A stretch of DNA of 64,000 nucleotides from Epiperipatus broadwayi (taxonomy: Eukaryota > Onychophora > Udeonychophora > Euonychophora > Peripatidae), in NCBI GenBank assembly GCA_028023455.1, contig JAQFVV010000519.1, positions 23,501 to 87,500 of the forward strand, in the 5' to 3' direction. Made by a program: the position numbers and the translations under genes. Position 1 is the stretch's first letter. Each line of letters starts with the position of its first letter. The notes beneath the pieces are model-generated. The model ran no database searches. It worked only from the letters and a program-made list of their open reading frames with translations, and had not been told where the DNA came from. Positions 12,801 through 24,895 of this stretch are shown in pieces.

Positions 12801-13300
12801 CTAACTTACTCAGATTTCCTTTAACACTATTTATATGCTGATCCGAAACAGCAAAACTATCATTCTGGTGAACGTCAGAAATAATCAGTGTTAAAAAGTT
12901 CTCTTGTTGGAAATTGTTAAAAATTATATCATCTAACGAAAGGTCTAAAGAACCATCTTTACGTTGAGTATGATCTTCTTTAAAAACATGTGAAGAACGA
13001 TCCTGTAATTATTCCTCCAAAACACTCCTTGTTAAGCAAGATTCATCAATATCTACTAGAATCCTGCTAGTATCACGCGACGGTCAAATAATTTACGATT
13101 GCTGACAATTAAAAATCTCAGTTTGTATTTCTATTTCACATGTCAACACAGTTTCCGTTTGAGTTCCACCATCTGTCGCACTCAACAGTGAATTCACATT
13201 ATAAACTCTTTTACACTTCATCAATGACATTATATATTTAAAACCGTCCGATAAACATCTATCTCCATATACGTTCAAATGATAGCAATCGTAGGCTAAA
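9900..13300 (-). pseudogene. PLE-A polyprotein relic (reverse transcriptase plus GIY-YIG)
   Basis: Read on the minus strand from 13.3 kb downward. A possible N-terminal part lies at 13278-13093 (GGTQTETVLTCEIEIQTE). A PLE thumb-side segment at 11735-11394 has KTAEKGGSILIINKDEYVKKA. The RT core at 11205-10927 has IVSLYNNIPHDDG and QDTAMGTKM. The TTVYRKPIDNNYYLHF region is near 10700, the RICNNE segment is at 10633-10409, and a broken endonuclease (LIYLIECSR, then stops in place of YIGES) lies at about 10150-9900. The usual Y(V/I)DD catalytic box between MGTKM and the YRK block is not found; the sequence there looks deleted. This is a dead copy, and the family assignment is secure from motif order. 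Confidence 0.78.
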
Positions 13301-13844
13301 AATTTAAGAAGATTCTCTCTTTTTATAAAATCCTAATGTTGTAAGAAAAATGCATTGTAGTGCGTATAACTTAAAAAATGACAATGTATGCAAAAAAAAT
13401 TTTCATTAATAATTTTCAATTTAATTGGATTCATTGGGTAATATTTATTCTGCAATTATTTATAATGGTAATCTCCCGTGAATAATAATGTATATGTCGA
13501 ACCAATTTCAAAATCTGCACAAAATCATTGTTTCTAAATGAAAAAAAAATATTATTAGATCCAAGATGAACAAACAAAAACTTAATGTAATGCTTATTAA
13601 TTAACTTACTAAACAGATCAATACTTCAAAAATAGAGGCTCATCGTCTATAACCAATCTGTATCTTGAGTATTAAGCTTCAGAAAAAAACCTATGTAAAA
13701 ATTTCAGCAATGAATCGCCAATGAAAGCCACGTGGCTAAGTGATAGTAAAGTCTTATTCACTTTAGTCAATAATTAATTTGTCTAAAATATATAAAAAAA
13801 ACTAACCAAAGGAAATATATATATAAACAAAAAAATACTTATAT

Positions 13845-13898
13845 ATTCACGAAATAGTTTAATATTTCAACCACAAGACTGGTTTTCATTAGAAAAAA
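13845..13898 (-). ncRNA. Hammerhead-ribozyme-like motif, PLE-A 5' repeat
   Basis: Same layout as at 9302: CTAATGA, stem AACCA/TGGTT with a different loop (GTCTTG), then GAAATATT. The stem is kept while loop and one pair position change, which points to selection on structure in the family. Confidence 0.45.
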
Positions 13899-14394
13899 TA
13901 AATATATACCGTAAAATGGCGATATTCAAAAAATTAGAGATTTGATAAAAGATTACAAATTCAACAAAAAAAACCCTGATTGGTCATAAAAACTTACACA
14001 AAATATTAAACCAACCAATGTCAAATTAATTACAGTGTATACTTAAAACAAGCAAAATCTCTATACGTATTGCCACTCAGTGCAAGCCAGGGTAATAAAT
14101 GGATGCCAGAAGGCTTGTGCATAAAATCCCCATCTATTGCCTACTCATCCAATATCCCAGACTAGTTTCTGTTTTGTGATCATGTAGTATTTATTGGCTT
14201 AAAATTAAATGTGTTAATTCAATAATAATAGTAATAAGACAATGACTATACTTTCTATCTTGTAGAGCACATTTAATAGTCTCAACTCCATCATCATAAA
14301 GTATATTAGTGTATAGTGGTACGATATCCAAACTAACCAAAAAGAATCATGTGAGGATAAAAAATATTTTACAGGTTAACATATTGTTGTAACA

Positions 14395-14740
14395 AAATTG
14401 CTCCTAAGTACTAAAAATAGTACTTTTAAATGGTATATTACTAATTATGTTACATGTAAAAGCTAAATTTATATATCTGATAGAGTGCAGTAGACGTTTA
14501 ACCGAATATATAGGCGAGTCTGCAAACACTTTGCATGTCAAAATAACTAATCATAGATTTGATATTTTGCATAAGAATGAAGACAGACCGGAATCAAAAC
14601 ACTTTAATTTACCAAGTCATTCAATTGAAGATTTAAGAATAATAATTTTGCAGGATGATTTTTCTTCTACAAGAGAGAGAAAACAAAAGAAGAGATTTTC
14701 ACTTTTAAATTCAAAACCTTATAGCCCCATGGAATGAATT
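14395..14740 (+). pseudogene. Inverted PLE-A' C-terminal fragment, GIY-YIG endonuclease
   Basis: The frame 14447-14737 reads FIYLIECSRRLTEYIGESAN, then VKITNHRFD and SKHFNLPSHS. This is the I-Y / Y-I-G-E-S pair plus the downstream Arg/His region of a GIY-YIG endonuclease of Penelope-like elements. It is a closer-to-intact version of the broken endonuclease at 9.9-10.15 kb and lies in the opposite orientation. The RT part is absent; upstream is an inversion junction at about 14350-14400 with an oppositely oriented RT scrap. Downstream comes the 3' repeat with a hammerhead-like motif (15232). Endonuclease function is inferred from the family, and this copy is truncated. Confidence 0.75.
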
Positions 14741-15224
14741 TAAACATAAGGACTAATACATCTCTAAGTTACCTAGTCTCCTATAAATTTTTTTGTTAAA
14801 AGTGTTTTATATATAAGATTTTTTTTATATGTGGGAGTTTTCTTATATAAGATTTTTTATGTAAAAGTTTTATATGAAGATTTTATTAGTGTTTAATTAG
14901 TAAATAGGTAAATAATTAATTACTATTAATAATTATTGCACTTTGCACTAACTTTGATTTTTGATTTATATATATATAAGTATTTTACCTATTAAGCAAA
15001 TATTAAAAAAGCGCAGACTATTTTTATAATTAATTTTGATTAATACAAAATGCAGTTTTTTGTTTGTTTGTTTTAAGTATACATTGTAATTAATTTGTTA
15101 TTGGTTGGTTTAATACCGGTGTAAGTTTTTGTGACCAATTGTTTTTTTTTTTTTGTTGTTGAATTTGTAATCTTTTATCAAATCTGTAATTTTTTTAATA
15201 TCGCCATTTTACTGTATATATTTA

Positions 15225-15280
15225 TTTATTTCTGATGAAAACCAATTCTCTGGTTGAAATATTAAACTATTTCGTGGATG
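15225..15280 (+). ncRNA. Hammerhead-ribozyme-like motif with intact CTGATGA box
   Basis: CTGATGA at 15232 is followed by stem AACCA (loop ATTCTC) TGGTT, then GAAATATT. Of the three PLE-A copies, this one has the canonical core box. One extra A lies between the box and stem II. Self-cleavage is inference. Confidence 0.5.
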
Positions 15281-15302
15281 TATGAATGGTTTTTGTTTAT
15301 AT

Positions 15303-15469
15303 ATAATAAATTTAATGGTAATAAGCTATTATAAGCAGCCTTTAAATCTGCAGAAGCACTTTAGGTTAATTTAATAGCAGTTGAGAGGCTGGTTTAAGAA
15401 ATTAACCGAAAGTACTTCTGCAGATTTAAAGACTGCTTATAATAATTTATTACCGTTAAATTTATTATT
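15303..15469. repeat. Short foldback, sister of the 5680-6670 element
   Basis: Arms of about 70 bp contain TTTAAATCTGCAGAAGCACT and its inverted match AGTACTTCTGCAGATTTAAA. Spacer is about 25 bases. Termini match the 1-kb foldback at 5680-6670. It sits exactly between the inverted PLE-A' end and the left LTR-like repeat. Confidence 0.78.
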
Positions 15470-15471
15470 TT

Positions 15472-16300
15472 TCATTCACGCCGAATTTCATTTTCATTAT
15501 TCCAAGTTTTGAACTCATGGAGACTCTGCATGATTGTCTAATTCAGGTATTATTAGTATCACTTAAAATATAGATAGGTGTAGACATGTGCAGATGTTTA
15601 ATGGTAGGTGTAAATATGACTTATGTGTAAGTGGGCAAAATATTTATAAATATTTGGTATGACTATTTGAAAGGTGAGTATTGAAAAACATGAGTTTTAA
15701 TTCAACATTTGAATATATTTAACAACAATATTTATAGCGATTAATATAGTTAACAAAGAAAATTTGAAACAAAATTAGAAAATATTTAATTAGATGTCAT
15801 CCATTGCTTAAAATTCGTTCTAAACATTATTCCTAACCCTGTCCCAACAAAGAATAGTTACTTGATGTCCCTATTAATATAAATGACATTTAAATTTAGT
15901 TTAGGATTACCATAATCATCAGTTATTTCTATATTTTTACTTGAAACTCATAATTCATTTTATTTTAATTAACTTGTATATTAGATTCCTGTCTGTCTTC
16001 GTGTTTCTTCCCCTGTTATGTAGGATAGTCATGATATAGACAAGGAAGAGCATTTATGAACAAAAATATTTAGTCAAATAGACCAAAAACATTTAACCCA
16101 ACTATTAATATGAAAAAAAAACAAAGAGAAAGGTAAGTGTTGCCAGTATATAAATAATTGAACTAATTATCTATTAGGTAAAATCTTACCTTTACCGTTT
16201 GATGATGTTCGAATTTGTACACAATAAAGCGCTTATCATTAACTATATTTTATTTTACTTATACTAAAAGCAATAGTATTTATTAATTATATTAACATAC
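15472..16300 (-). repeat. Left (3') LTR-like repeat
   Basis: It aligns along its length to 20558-21405 with scattered substitutions and small indels, including the AATAAAGCGC block near the end. Confidence 0.65.
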
Positions 16301-16824
16301 TAGCACATATTACTCATTTTGTCTCTATTTTGTCTTATTTTGGGTGAAGTAATATCAATATTTTTGTTTATAATATTGCGGTATATAGGTGAATGATCGA
16401 CACTTTAGAAATGTGAATTATCTGAATTAACTTACAATGGTTTTAATTTTGAATTCCTTTGTTGGCTAACTTTAATTACTGTTCTTTCTTTCTCGGATAT
16501 CCAGATATTGGTATTTAATAGTATTTGCACTCAAAATTGGCTGGTGTTTCTGTTCGAATTGTATATTCGAATCCTCTACCTACATTTTTATCGGTTATTC
16601 ACCAAATAAGAAATTTTTTTTTTTTTTGAGAAAAAGTTCTTTGTTCAATTAAAAGCAGGTTCGCGATCATCATTTAAGTCCATTGTTGACATATTTTTTC
16701 TGAATATTAATATACATAATTTGTTAATAACAATAAAAATTTATTTGATATTTCTTTATTCTAATATTATTTTTCATTTTTTGATTGAATTCATTTTATT
16801 CGATCTTTTTTTTCCATATATCAT

Positions 16825-16905
16825 AGCATCGGCTGGGAGGCGAACTCGAAAAACCATCCGCTTGCTTGCAAGGCTGCTGCGCCGGACGTCTCGGCTAATG
16901 TGCAT
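16825..16905 (-). other. GC-rich tRNA-like (pol III promoter-like) segment
   Basis: Minus strand: TAGCCGAGACG (16897-16887) fits the A-box consensus. TTTTCGAGTTC (16852-16842) fits 8 of 11 B-box positions, 45 bases downstream as in a tRNA. T-stem pairing is partial and the acceptor strands do not pair, so this is not a tRNA gene. It may be a SINE head or a tRNA relic. It is the most GC-rich 80 bp in its neighbourhood. Confidence 0.35.
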
Positions 16906-17754
16906 CACCATTTTATTCAATCTTGTTTACCATGCATTGTTTTATTGTGTTGGAATTATAACCAATTTAAGAAGGTAATAATGGTTAACGGTTAGTTATC
17001 TTGGATATCTTATAATTTAATTGAAATATTTATTTAAAGTATATTTAAGTTTGGGTTTAAAATGTGAGTTGCAATTAATAGTTTGTGAATTGTGTGTTTA
17101 ATATTTATTAATCTAGTAATTAATAAATAATGCTAATACCATGGGTTTTGGATTCAGATTGGGTCACATGGTGTGTAATAGGTATTGCATGAATGTAAAG
17201 AGATATCCATAACATATCCCCCAGTAAATCTATTAAAGATGACTTTTATCTTTAATTCCTTAACTTTCTACTGTTCTAGGATTAGATTAGTGTAGATCTA
17301 TGATATTTATTCTTTTAAGCAGTTAATGGTTTATCAAAATATTGATGTGTCTTAATAGTAACTTCAATCATGATGATACATTATACAAAATCGTGATTAG
17401 ATATAAATGTTGTTTTTTGTTTTTTTTTTTTTTTGCTATCCAAACATCATTTTATTCAGTATCTGAATAAAATAACTGTAAATTCATATTTGGTTTATAA
17501 ATAATTATTTTGTTTTTCTTATAACATAAGTAAGATAGTTTTTTTAAATAATAAATGGTACTAGAGATGCCTACTTATCAATGTATAATTATCGATATAT
17601 TTCAATGGTTGATAGAAAGCTGTCTCTACTTGCATCAATTTCTTGTACATTTTTCTTACTTAATTTTTTTTAGATATAACTATATTTATTTTTGGGTTTG
17701 AATTCGTATTTTGTAGATTTGTATTTCATGTTAAATTTGTTACAAATTCGTTAA

Positions 17755-17860
17755 TTTTCCCTATGGTATGATTTCATAAAACGAGCATTGTCTGTTTCTT
17801 TGACACGATTGCTTTTATCTACTAAATATACATTTGGATCAGTGAATTTGATGGTGGAAA
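17755..17860 (-). pseudogene. Integrase C-terminal-like relic
   Basis: The minus frame reads FTDPNVYLVDKSNRVKET, then NARFMKSYHREN. This resembles the C-terminal barrel region of LTR-retrotransposon integrases (a 'G-P-..-Y-x-L-x..., ...-K-x-Y-H' pattern). Stops lie on either side. The assignment rests on a short stretch and on position inside the LTR pair. Confidence 0.4.
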
Positions 17861-18969
17861 ATGGTCATTCATACATATAGCAGAATTTGTGAAAATAAAT
17901 TCTTTGGGGAATTGCCTACATGAAGTGTATTAATAAAGTCTTTTTCTCTGATATTAAAATATCTAGCTGTTTTTAAAAATTTGCTATTATTCTCACTCAT
18001 TTGTAAAATTTTTGTATGCTGTCATTCAATCTAGGTCTATAGGTGTTTTGTGAGCATAAGCATGTGTTTATATAATAAAATTGGGTTACGTTTTCCATTA
18101 AAAGAGTTTTTTTTTTTTTACAAAGAAATCGTGTCTTAAAATTTGTGCGTAATAATTATCCCATCGTATATTATTAGGATTTGATTTGCTTGCCTTTATT
18201 CTTCTCTCAGAAGTTTTTTCACACAATATGTATTAATATATTTGGTGTTATTAGAAATAAGTTACTTACAGTTGTATTTATTATTTATATAATGGTGTAC
18301 CAAAGACTTCTATGGTGGAAGAACTGATTAGAATCAACAAAATTGTATTTTATATAAACATATGCCCTATTTTGTTGTAAGTTTGTTTAAGAGTACCTAT
18401 CATGCTCTTTAGTTTTGAGTCTTGCTGGATTTCGTTCAGTATCAGTTTAACGTGATTGTTGCCATTAATTTATAAATGCAAGAACTAATTAAAGTAACCA
18501 GTATCCATTTCCAATGATAATTGTATAATTCATTATGGTTTCTAAAAATAGAGTTATAATTTATCTAAAAATCTATTTATCAGATATATTTTACGACAAG
18601 TTCTACAATATGTGTCCTTCTCTTTTACATTGCCATCCCTCAATCTGATTAACCATAATCCTAATAACTCAGTACATGAGTTCAAATTCACATTTTGTGA
18701 ATTTTTATTTAGTCTAAATATGATTTACTTATTTTTATATATGAAAAAAAATTAGGATTACTTTCGCCTAATTTGAGGTCACTATCCTGGTTCGTAATCC
18801 TGTAGGTCCATTTTTATTATAAGCTTATTAAGAATTTATATTTTCACACCTATTAAAGGTAAAAGGGCCTTCGTAGGTATTGCATAGTTTATGGATCATA
18901 GTACCTTTTGGATTTTTATTGGCTGGTGCTTTAATTTTAGATATTATCCATTGGTTAGTTTTTTTTTTT

Positions 18970-19205
18970 TTGATTCCGATCATCTCTTTCGTTATAGAAA
19001 TCTTTCGAATATCTTATTTTACACTTAAGATAATTAAACATGGTCACTTAATCTAAAGTTTCACAAACTTTATCATAGTTGTGATATTTCTTATCTATAA
19101 TAATAGCATGATATGAGCTGTCAGTTAGTTTAGGGACAATATCCCTAAGAAACATATCAAATTTAATATTTATGATAAATGTCAATATAATGGTATGATT
19201 CCAAA
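18970..19205 (-). pseudogene. Gag-like relic
   Basis: The minus frame reads NHTIILTFIINIKFDMFLR, then DIVPKLTDSSYHAIIIDKK, a stop, and FNYLKCKIRYSKDFYNERDD. It looks like the capsid region of an LTR element but has no decisive motif. A further minus frame at 19816-19625 is hydrophilic and may be gag N-terminus. Confidence 0.35.
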
Positions 19206-20557
19206 CGTTAATCAATTTAATTTATCACTGCTATTTTTATTATGAGATTTCACTGTTTTTAGTATTTGAATTTATTTTAGTTTTTACTGGATTCATCTGC
19301 CAAAGTATGATTAATTTCAGGTTTTTTTTTAAATTTAATTTCAATGTAAATTTGGAATCATCACCTGTTTGTTTTATATAGATGACTGATTTTGCCTTAA
19401 TTTTCTATTCAAGTTTTTGTTCACCTCTGCAGTTTATTTCTTCTATCAATTTCTCTAATGGTAGTAATTTAATACCATTGTCAACTTTTAGTTCAGTTTC
19501 TTGGTTTTTTATCATTTTAGATTTATTTTTTTTCTTTTCAGAAATATGTATCTTTGCAAACAATTATTGTTGACCTGTTTTGACATCTGCCCTCATATTA
19601 TCCATCATGGCAAATAATTGCTGTTCATATGCTTGCATATCTGCTCTCAAATCGGTGAACATTTATTGCATCATCAACATCATTTTTTGTTGATCCATCA
19701 CAATCATTTCCTTTCTCTTCTTTTGCTTCATCTGGTGTTTTATTGTTTTCTAGGAAATGATCATTTGACACTGTCGTTCTGAAGATATACCTATTTCTTG
19801 TTATTTTTGCATACACTTTAAAATATTATCGTATATTTTTTCTGATTTCATTTCATTTTGTATTTGAAGTTGTTGTTGTTTTTTTTTCATTATTTCTTTT
19901 TAATCACATTTTAATTTGGCTTCTAGTAATCATGGATTTTCTAATATTTTATTTAAAAATTTTTATACTATATATTATTTTATTTTTTCAAACTGTAATA
20001 AAGATTTATTACTATATTGTACATCGTGGAAATATTCATCATCGCTATCAGTTTTACTATTCCTGTCAAAACATAATTTTGTGTTAACAAAAATTGTTGT
20101 TTTATTTGAGCTTTTTTAATACTATAAAATCTCTCCATTTCAACGCAATTTAAGTTGTTGACTATCATATATTTTATTTGTGTTTTAATTCTTAGTAAAT
20201 TTCCATATTCAAGTTCAATTTGTCAAGTAATTTTTTATAAATATGTTTGTTTTATTGTTTTACTATTGAAAATATAGAATTGTTTATTAATATAAAATCA
20301 AATTAATTAGAAATTGGATATATTTTATACGTATAACCAAGTGTGACATTAATATACGATTTTCGTGGTGGCCCACGACGAGTAGTGTCAGGTGTAACGA
20401 AACGAGCTTTTCCTGGTATGGAAATAGATTAATAAGGTCATCATAATGAATAACAGAGGATGTATTTGATCTTTGAACCTATAAATATGGCTATGCATTG
20501 ATTTCATTTCTAGGAAAGGAGAAGTTAAGAAGTAACTGAATATTAAATATGTATCTT

Positions 20558-21405
20558 ACTCACGTCGTCCATGCCGCATTTCATTTCGTTATCCCGAGTT
20601 TCGAACTCATGGAGAATTTGCATGATTGTATAATTCAAAGTATATTACTATAACTTAAATTACAGACAGGTGTAGACATGAGTAGGTGTATAATGGTAGG
20701 TGTGAATATGACTTATGTTTAAATGGGCAAAAATATTTATAAATACGTGAGAAGATATGGCTAATTGAAAATTGACTATAGAAAAACCTACCAAGAATTT
20801 TAATTTAACATTTGAATATATGTAATAATGATATTTATAGCGATTAATATATTTAAAAAAATAAAATTTGAAACAAAATTGTAAAACATTTAATTAGACG
20901 TTTATGGTTATCATTTGCTTATAATTGGTTCTAAACATTATTCCTAAAACCGATCCCCACAAAGAGTAACTATTTGATATCCCTATTAATATAAATGAAA
21001 TTTATATTACATTTACGATTACCACAATAATCTTTATTTTATATATTTTTACGTCAATCTCATAATTCATTTTATTTTAATTATCTTTGCATATTAGATT
21101 GCTATCTGACATCGTGGTGATTCCCCTGTTATGTACGGTAGTTATGATATAGATGAGCAAGAACTTTTATGACAGAAATATTTTGTCAAATAGACCGAAA
21201 ACATTTAGCGTAAACATTAATATGAAAAAACAAACAAATAAAAATGTGTATTTAGCAAGTATATAAATGTCTGGACTAAATACGTATTAGATAAAATCTT
21301 ACCTTTTCTCTTTGATGATGATCGGATTAGTATGCAATAAAGCGCCCATCATTAAGTATATTTTATTTTTTTAAACTAAAGGCAACAATATTTCTTCATT
21401 ATATT
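20558..21405 (-). repeat. Right (5') LTR-like repeat
   Basis: Direct-repeat partner of 15472-16300. Divergence between the two suggests an old insertion. Confidence 0.65.
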
Positions 21406-23814
21406 ATGTACTGTTGTTATATAGATATAAATAGTGGATTCGAGTTTAGATTTTGTTAAGCTACATATTAACTAATCACTGTTATGTTCAAATCTCCTTT
21501 TTTATTTTAAGAAAAGAAATCTTTCATTTTATATTTCTGCTAGCCATTCCATCATGTTTTTATACATTGTTTTTCATATCAATTTGAGTTCTCATTTTTA
21601 TTTCAATTGTGATGCACTTGAATATCTCAATGTTTAATGTAATAGATTAACAAATTCTAAAGTTAGTTATTATTTCTTTTTTTTTTTTTTTGACATTTAT
21701 AAATTGCTTTCTTTTTTGAAGTTTAACTATCTATAAATCAGTATTGTCAAGCATAGTTAAAAATATACTTTCAAATTGCACATTTACTTCAAGTTATTTG
21801 TATATCATTAACAATATGTTTTGACGATTGTTGGTGATAATGTTTTTTTAAGGTTGATGTGTGTATGTGTTTGGTTTCATGTATCCTTATAGTATATATA
21901 TATATATATATAAAGTGAAAAACAATTAAGTCCCATTATTTCCATGTAATGTCGGAAATAATAGCAGTAGTTTTACTAATTAAGTAAAAGGGTACATATG
22001 TATTAGACCTTCTGCAGTGCCTTTTCACATTTGCATCAATCCACTGACAACTTTGTAATCTTTTGATCTAACCAAAATAATGTGTATCTTCTACTAACTG
22101 AAAATGATAAATTTAACAAAATGAACCATGTGTACATGATATTTTGCAAGCTTTGCAAAGTTATCAGCAGCCTAAATATGTATGTGAAAAGGTACAGCAT
22201 GTCTTATATGTGTTGCATGTCTAATACTAAAACAATTATTAAATTACAAAAATACTCTACAATATTACCAAAAAACTCTTAAATATATACATATGGTTCT
22301 TACCATGTAATACATAGAAATGTGATGTAGAATATTAATTTCTAACAATATTTTCATCAAAAAATTCTATCTTAAAATATACATTTATAATAACAGTAAA
22401 AATATTGATTTACCATTCAAAAATATGAAAAATATGACAAGAATATTATGAAATCCCCACATGTTACTTCAGACAAAATAATCACTAAATTACAAAAATA
22501 GTCTAAAATTTTATCAAAAATCCATAAAATGTACACATATGATACTTATAATATATAACAGGAATTATCACAATGAAACAATTAATTTGTCGGTTCTAAC
22601 TTTATTTTAAGTGAATATTTTTTCCCAAAATGGAGATTAAAAATTATATTTTTCCACCAAAATTCACACTTCCTTAACATATGACAGTATTTGTGATCCA
22701 CTTGAAAATGATCGTAGTTGGCACTTCGTAATTCAGCACTTTTATAGGCTTTTCAACAGTCTGTATAAATTGTTTACTCAAAACTATGAATACAAATTAT
22801 ATTAAAAATATTTACAAAATTCAATTGACAGCACTAAAGACGTTGTCAGAATGAAATCTGGACAATACCTGAGAGTGTAAAATTATGACAAAAAAAACAA
22901 GGCAGTGGTGAAGGAATTCTCAAATCCTCCAACAATCTTCCCTTATGAATGTCAATTTTATTGTTACACATTTTGATACAAGATTGGATAACATCGCGGG
23001 TTTATGTGATGTGTTTGCAAATTTATATGTTTATTGTGGGTGTGAAATGCCTACCATATCCTTTACGTTGCAGATTTAATATGTAAGAGCCAGTACAAAT
23101 TACTATTTACACACCTTAAATTAATCTATTTGCTGTAGTAATTGACAATAATATTTTTTTTCTTGGGTTTACTTAGAAATAAATTAAAAAAACTTGTCTT
23201 ACTATCACAATAATTAAATACAGACAAATAATTTATAATTGTAATGATTAAATAAATTTTATATTTTTCTTGTATCCTGTTAATATTTTTTCATCTATGA
23301 TGTAAATATTATATTGAGTGAAGTTGTTTTTATGTAATGACTATTACTAATTGTTAAACTTAGATTATTTAGGTAAATGCCAATTACTATTTACTACTTT
23401 TAATATAAATAATATGTTCTAGCAAGACCTAATGAGTGTGTCTAGCGTTCACATAGAAATAAAAGAAATAACATTTATCTAGATTCTCGTAATTATAAAA
23501 TATAATTTCTAGATTTAAATCCATATACAACCATGAGTTAAATAAAACAATTAGACATTTGTTTTTTATATGTAAATAAATCTAATACAAAAATGTGTGC
23601 TGATCTGGTAAAAAATCTTAATTATTATATTATTTTTTCAAGTTTTATTCTAAAACATCATTAAATGTTACTACAATTTTAACTAGCTTTATTTTATAAT
23701 CATATATTTTGTGAAACCTAAAAATTAATATGTTATGAGTAAGGCGGATGGTTTAGTTAAGTTGATATTTATAGGATTTAAATAAATATTACATCATATA
23801 TATTTATGTTTAAG
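21406..23814. other. Rest of lectin intron 1
   Basis: AT-rich. A (TA)n array lies at about 21893-21912. Two diverged tandem copies of about 245 bp are suggested by the shared block AAATTACAAAAATA at about 22244 and 22489. No gene was seen. Confidence 0.4.
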
Positions 23815-23952
23815 GTCTTTGGGCTAATAATAATTGTCAAGAAAAACATTTATATGTTTGCAAGTATTCCCTAGACAATCTTCCATCAATATCAGAAGTA
23901 ACTACAACTGTATATAATGAAGGAAATTGCCCACCTGATTGGAAAAAATTTC
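23815..23952 (+). CDS. C-type lectin gene, exon b (end of CTLD 1, linker, start of CTLD 2)
   Basis: This exon completes CTLD 1 and opens CTLD 2. It begins LWANNNCQEKHLYVCK: the W-A-N-N-N-C stretch replaces the usual WND..C calcium motif, and YVCK carries the last conserved Cys. A linker of about 25 residues rich in Ser, Thr and Val follows, then NCPPDWKKF, the typical N-terminal Cys-Pro and Trp of a long-form CTLD. The acceptor is TTTAAG at 23809-23814 and the donor is C|GTAAGC at 23953. It enters and leaves in phase 1. Both junctions make sense in protein: G|GT upstream and C|AA (Gln) downstream to 43382. The upstream intron is 14.7 kb and full of retroelements. This exon is the strongest evidence that the gene has tandem lectin domains. 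Confidence 0.87.
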
Positions 23953-24859
23953 GTAAGCATATTTCTTTAAATATATTATATTTTAAAATCTTTTGATTAA
24001 ATCTTAAATTTATTTATTATTTTATATTACCATTTAAATTTCGTGTTAAATATTTGTTTATTTCTTTACATTTCTTTATTATTTCCTGTTGCATTTGAGA
24101 ATTTTGTTTTTATAGAAATATATATATATATATATATAACCAAAAGACTTAAATTACTTACCATTTTGAGATTATATATATATATATATATAAGATACTG
24201 ATTACCAATCTGCAACCATAACACTATCCATTAAATACAATATACACGATTAATATAAATGGCTACGCACAGAGTTCTCTATTAATTGATCGATATCAAT
24301 AATAAAAAGGTCATAAATATAAGAGTAATAATAATAATTAAACATTATAAATATTTTAATGATAATTGAAAATAAATGTTAAGAGGAGCAGACTTGGAAA
24401 ATTCTCAAGTCACTTTTACAAACTACAGAAGCTCTCAATATTTAAAGCATATACCACATATTAGTTATGTTATAACATAATATTTTGTCATACTATATTT
24501 TATACTCCACCTCCAATATAATATTACACCTCACAAACACTATTTTTTACATTTCATAGCAATGATCATATCCACATTACAATTATTATTTTTTTATAAT
24601 GCATATTCATTAGATTTGTGAGACTAAGTTCTTTAAAATAAATCATTTTTTAAGTAATTTTTTTTTTAATTTTAAAATGTTATGCAATATTATTTCTCAG
24701 GGTTTTTATATTATAATTTAATAATAGTGAAAAAAATATTCCTCTTTTTATGAAAATATTCTTAGGCAATAAATAGTATTAATATCCTGGAAATCATAAT
24801 CGTCAGACATATAATTACTTTAAAATAATGTCTTCACAAACGACGATGACAATAATAAT

Positions 24860-24895
<36 letters not shown>

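Larger units (their letters stand above)
9285..14060 (-). mobile_element. Penelope-like retroelement PLE-A, with repeated ends
   Basis: This is an element of about 4.8 kb on the minus strand. Segments of about 220 bp at each end (9285-9500 and 13826-14060) are direct repeats, and each carries the hammerhead-like core. This fits the LTR-like repeats known from Penelope-like elements. Between them are relics of the N-terminal region, reverse transcriptase and GIY-YIG endonuclease. A further minus-strand RT scrap (about 14190-14340) and an inverted plus-strand copy of the C-terminus and end repeat (14395-15310) follow. It sits inside lectin intron 1, opposite to the gene, and is inactivated by stops and a deletion. 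Confidence 0.82.
15472..21405 (-). mobile_element. Degenerate LTR retrotransposon, about 5.9 kb
   Basis: Two diverged direct repeats of about 830 bp (15472-16300 and 20558-21405) flank about 4.3 kb. Shared blocks include GAACTCATGGAGA, TTTATAGCGATTAATATA, GTTCTAAACATTATTCCTAA, CCCCTGTTATGTA and AATAAAGCGC. Minus-strand relics inside read gag-like (about 19205-18970) and integrase C-terminus-like (about 17860-17755), which sets the orientation. Most of protease, RT and RNase H is missing. I could not fix exact LTR ends, a primer-binding site or a target duplication, so the superfamily (Ty3-like or BEL-like) is open. It lies in lectin intron 1. Confidence 0.62.

Noticed and set aside
16721-16978. 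85-residue plus frame with RRTRKTIRLLARLLRRTS
   Set aside because: The basic patch is the complement of the tRNA-like GC-rich segment, with no supporting domain.
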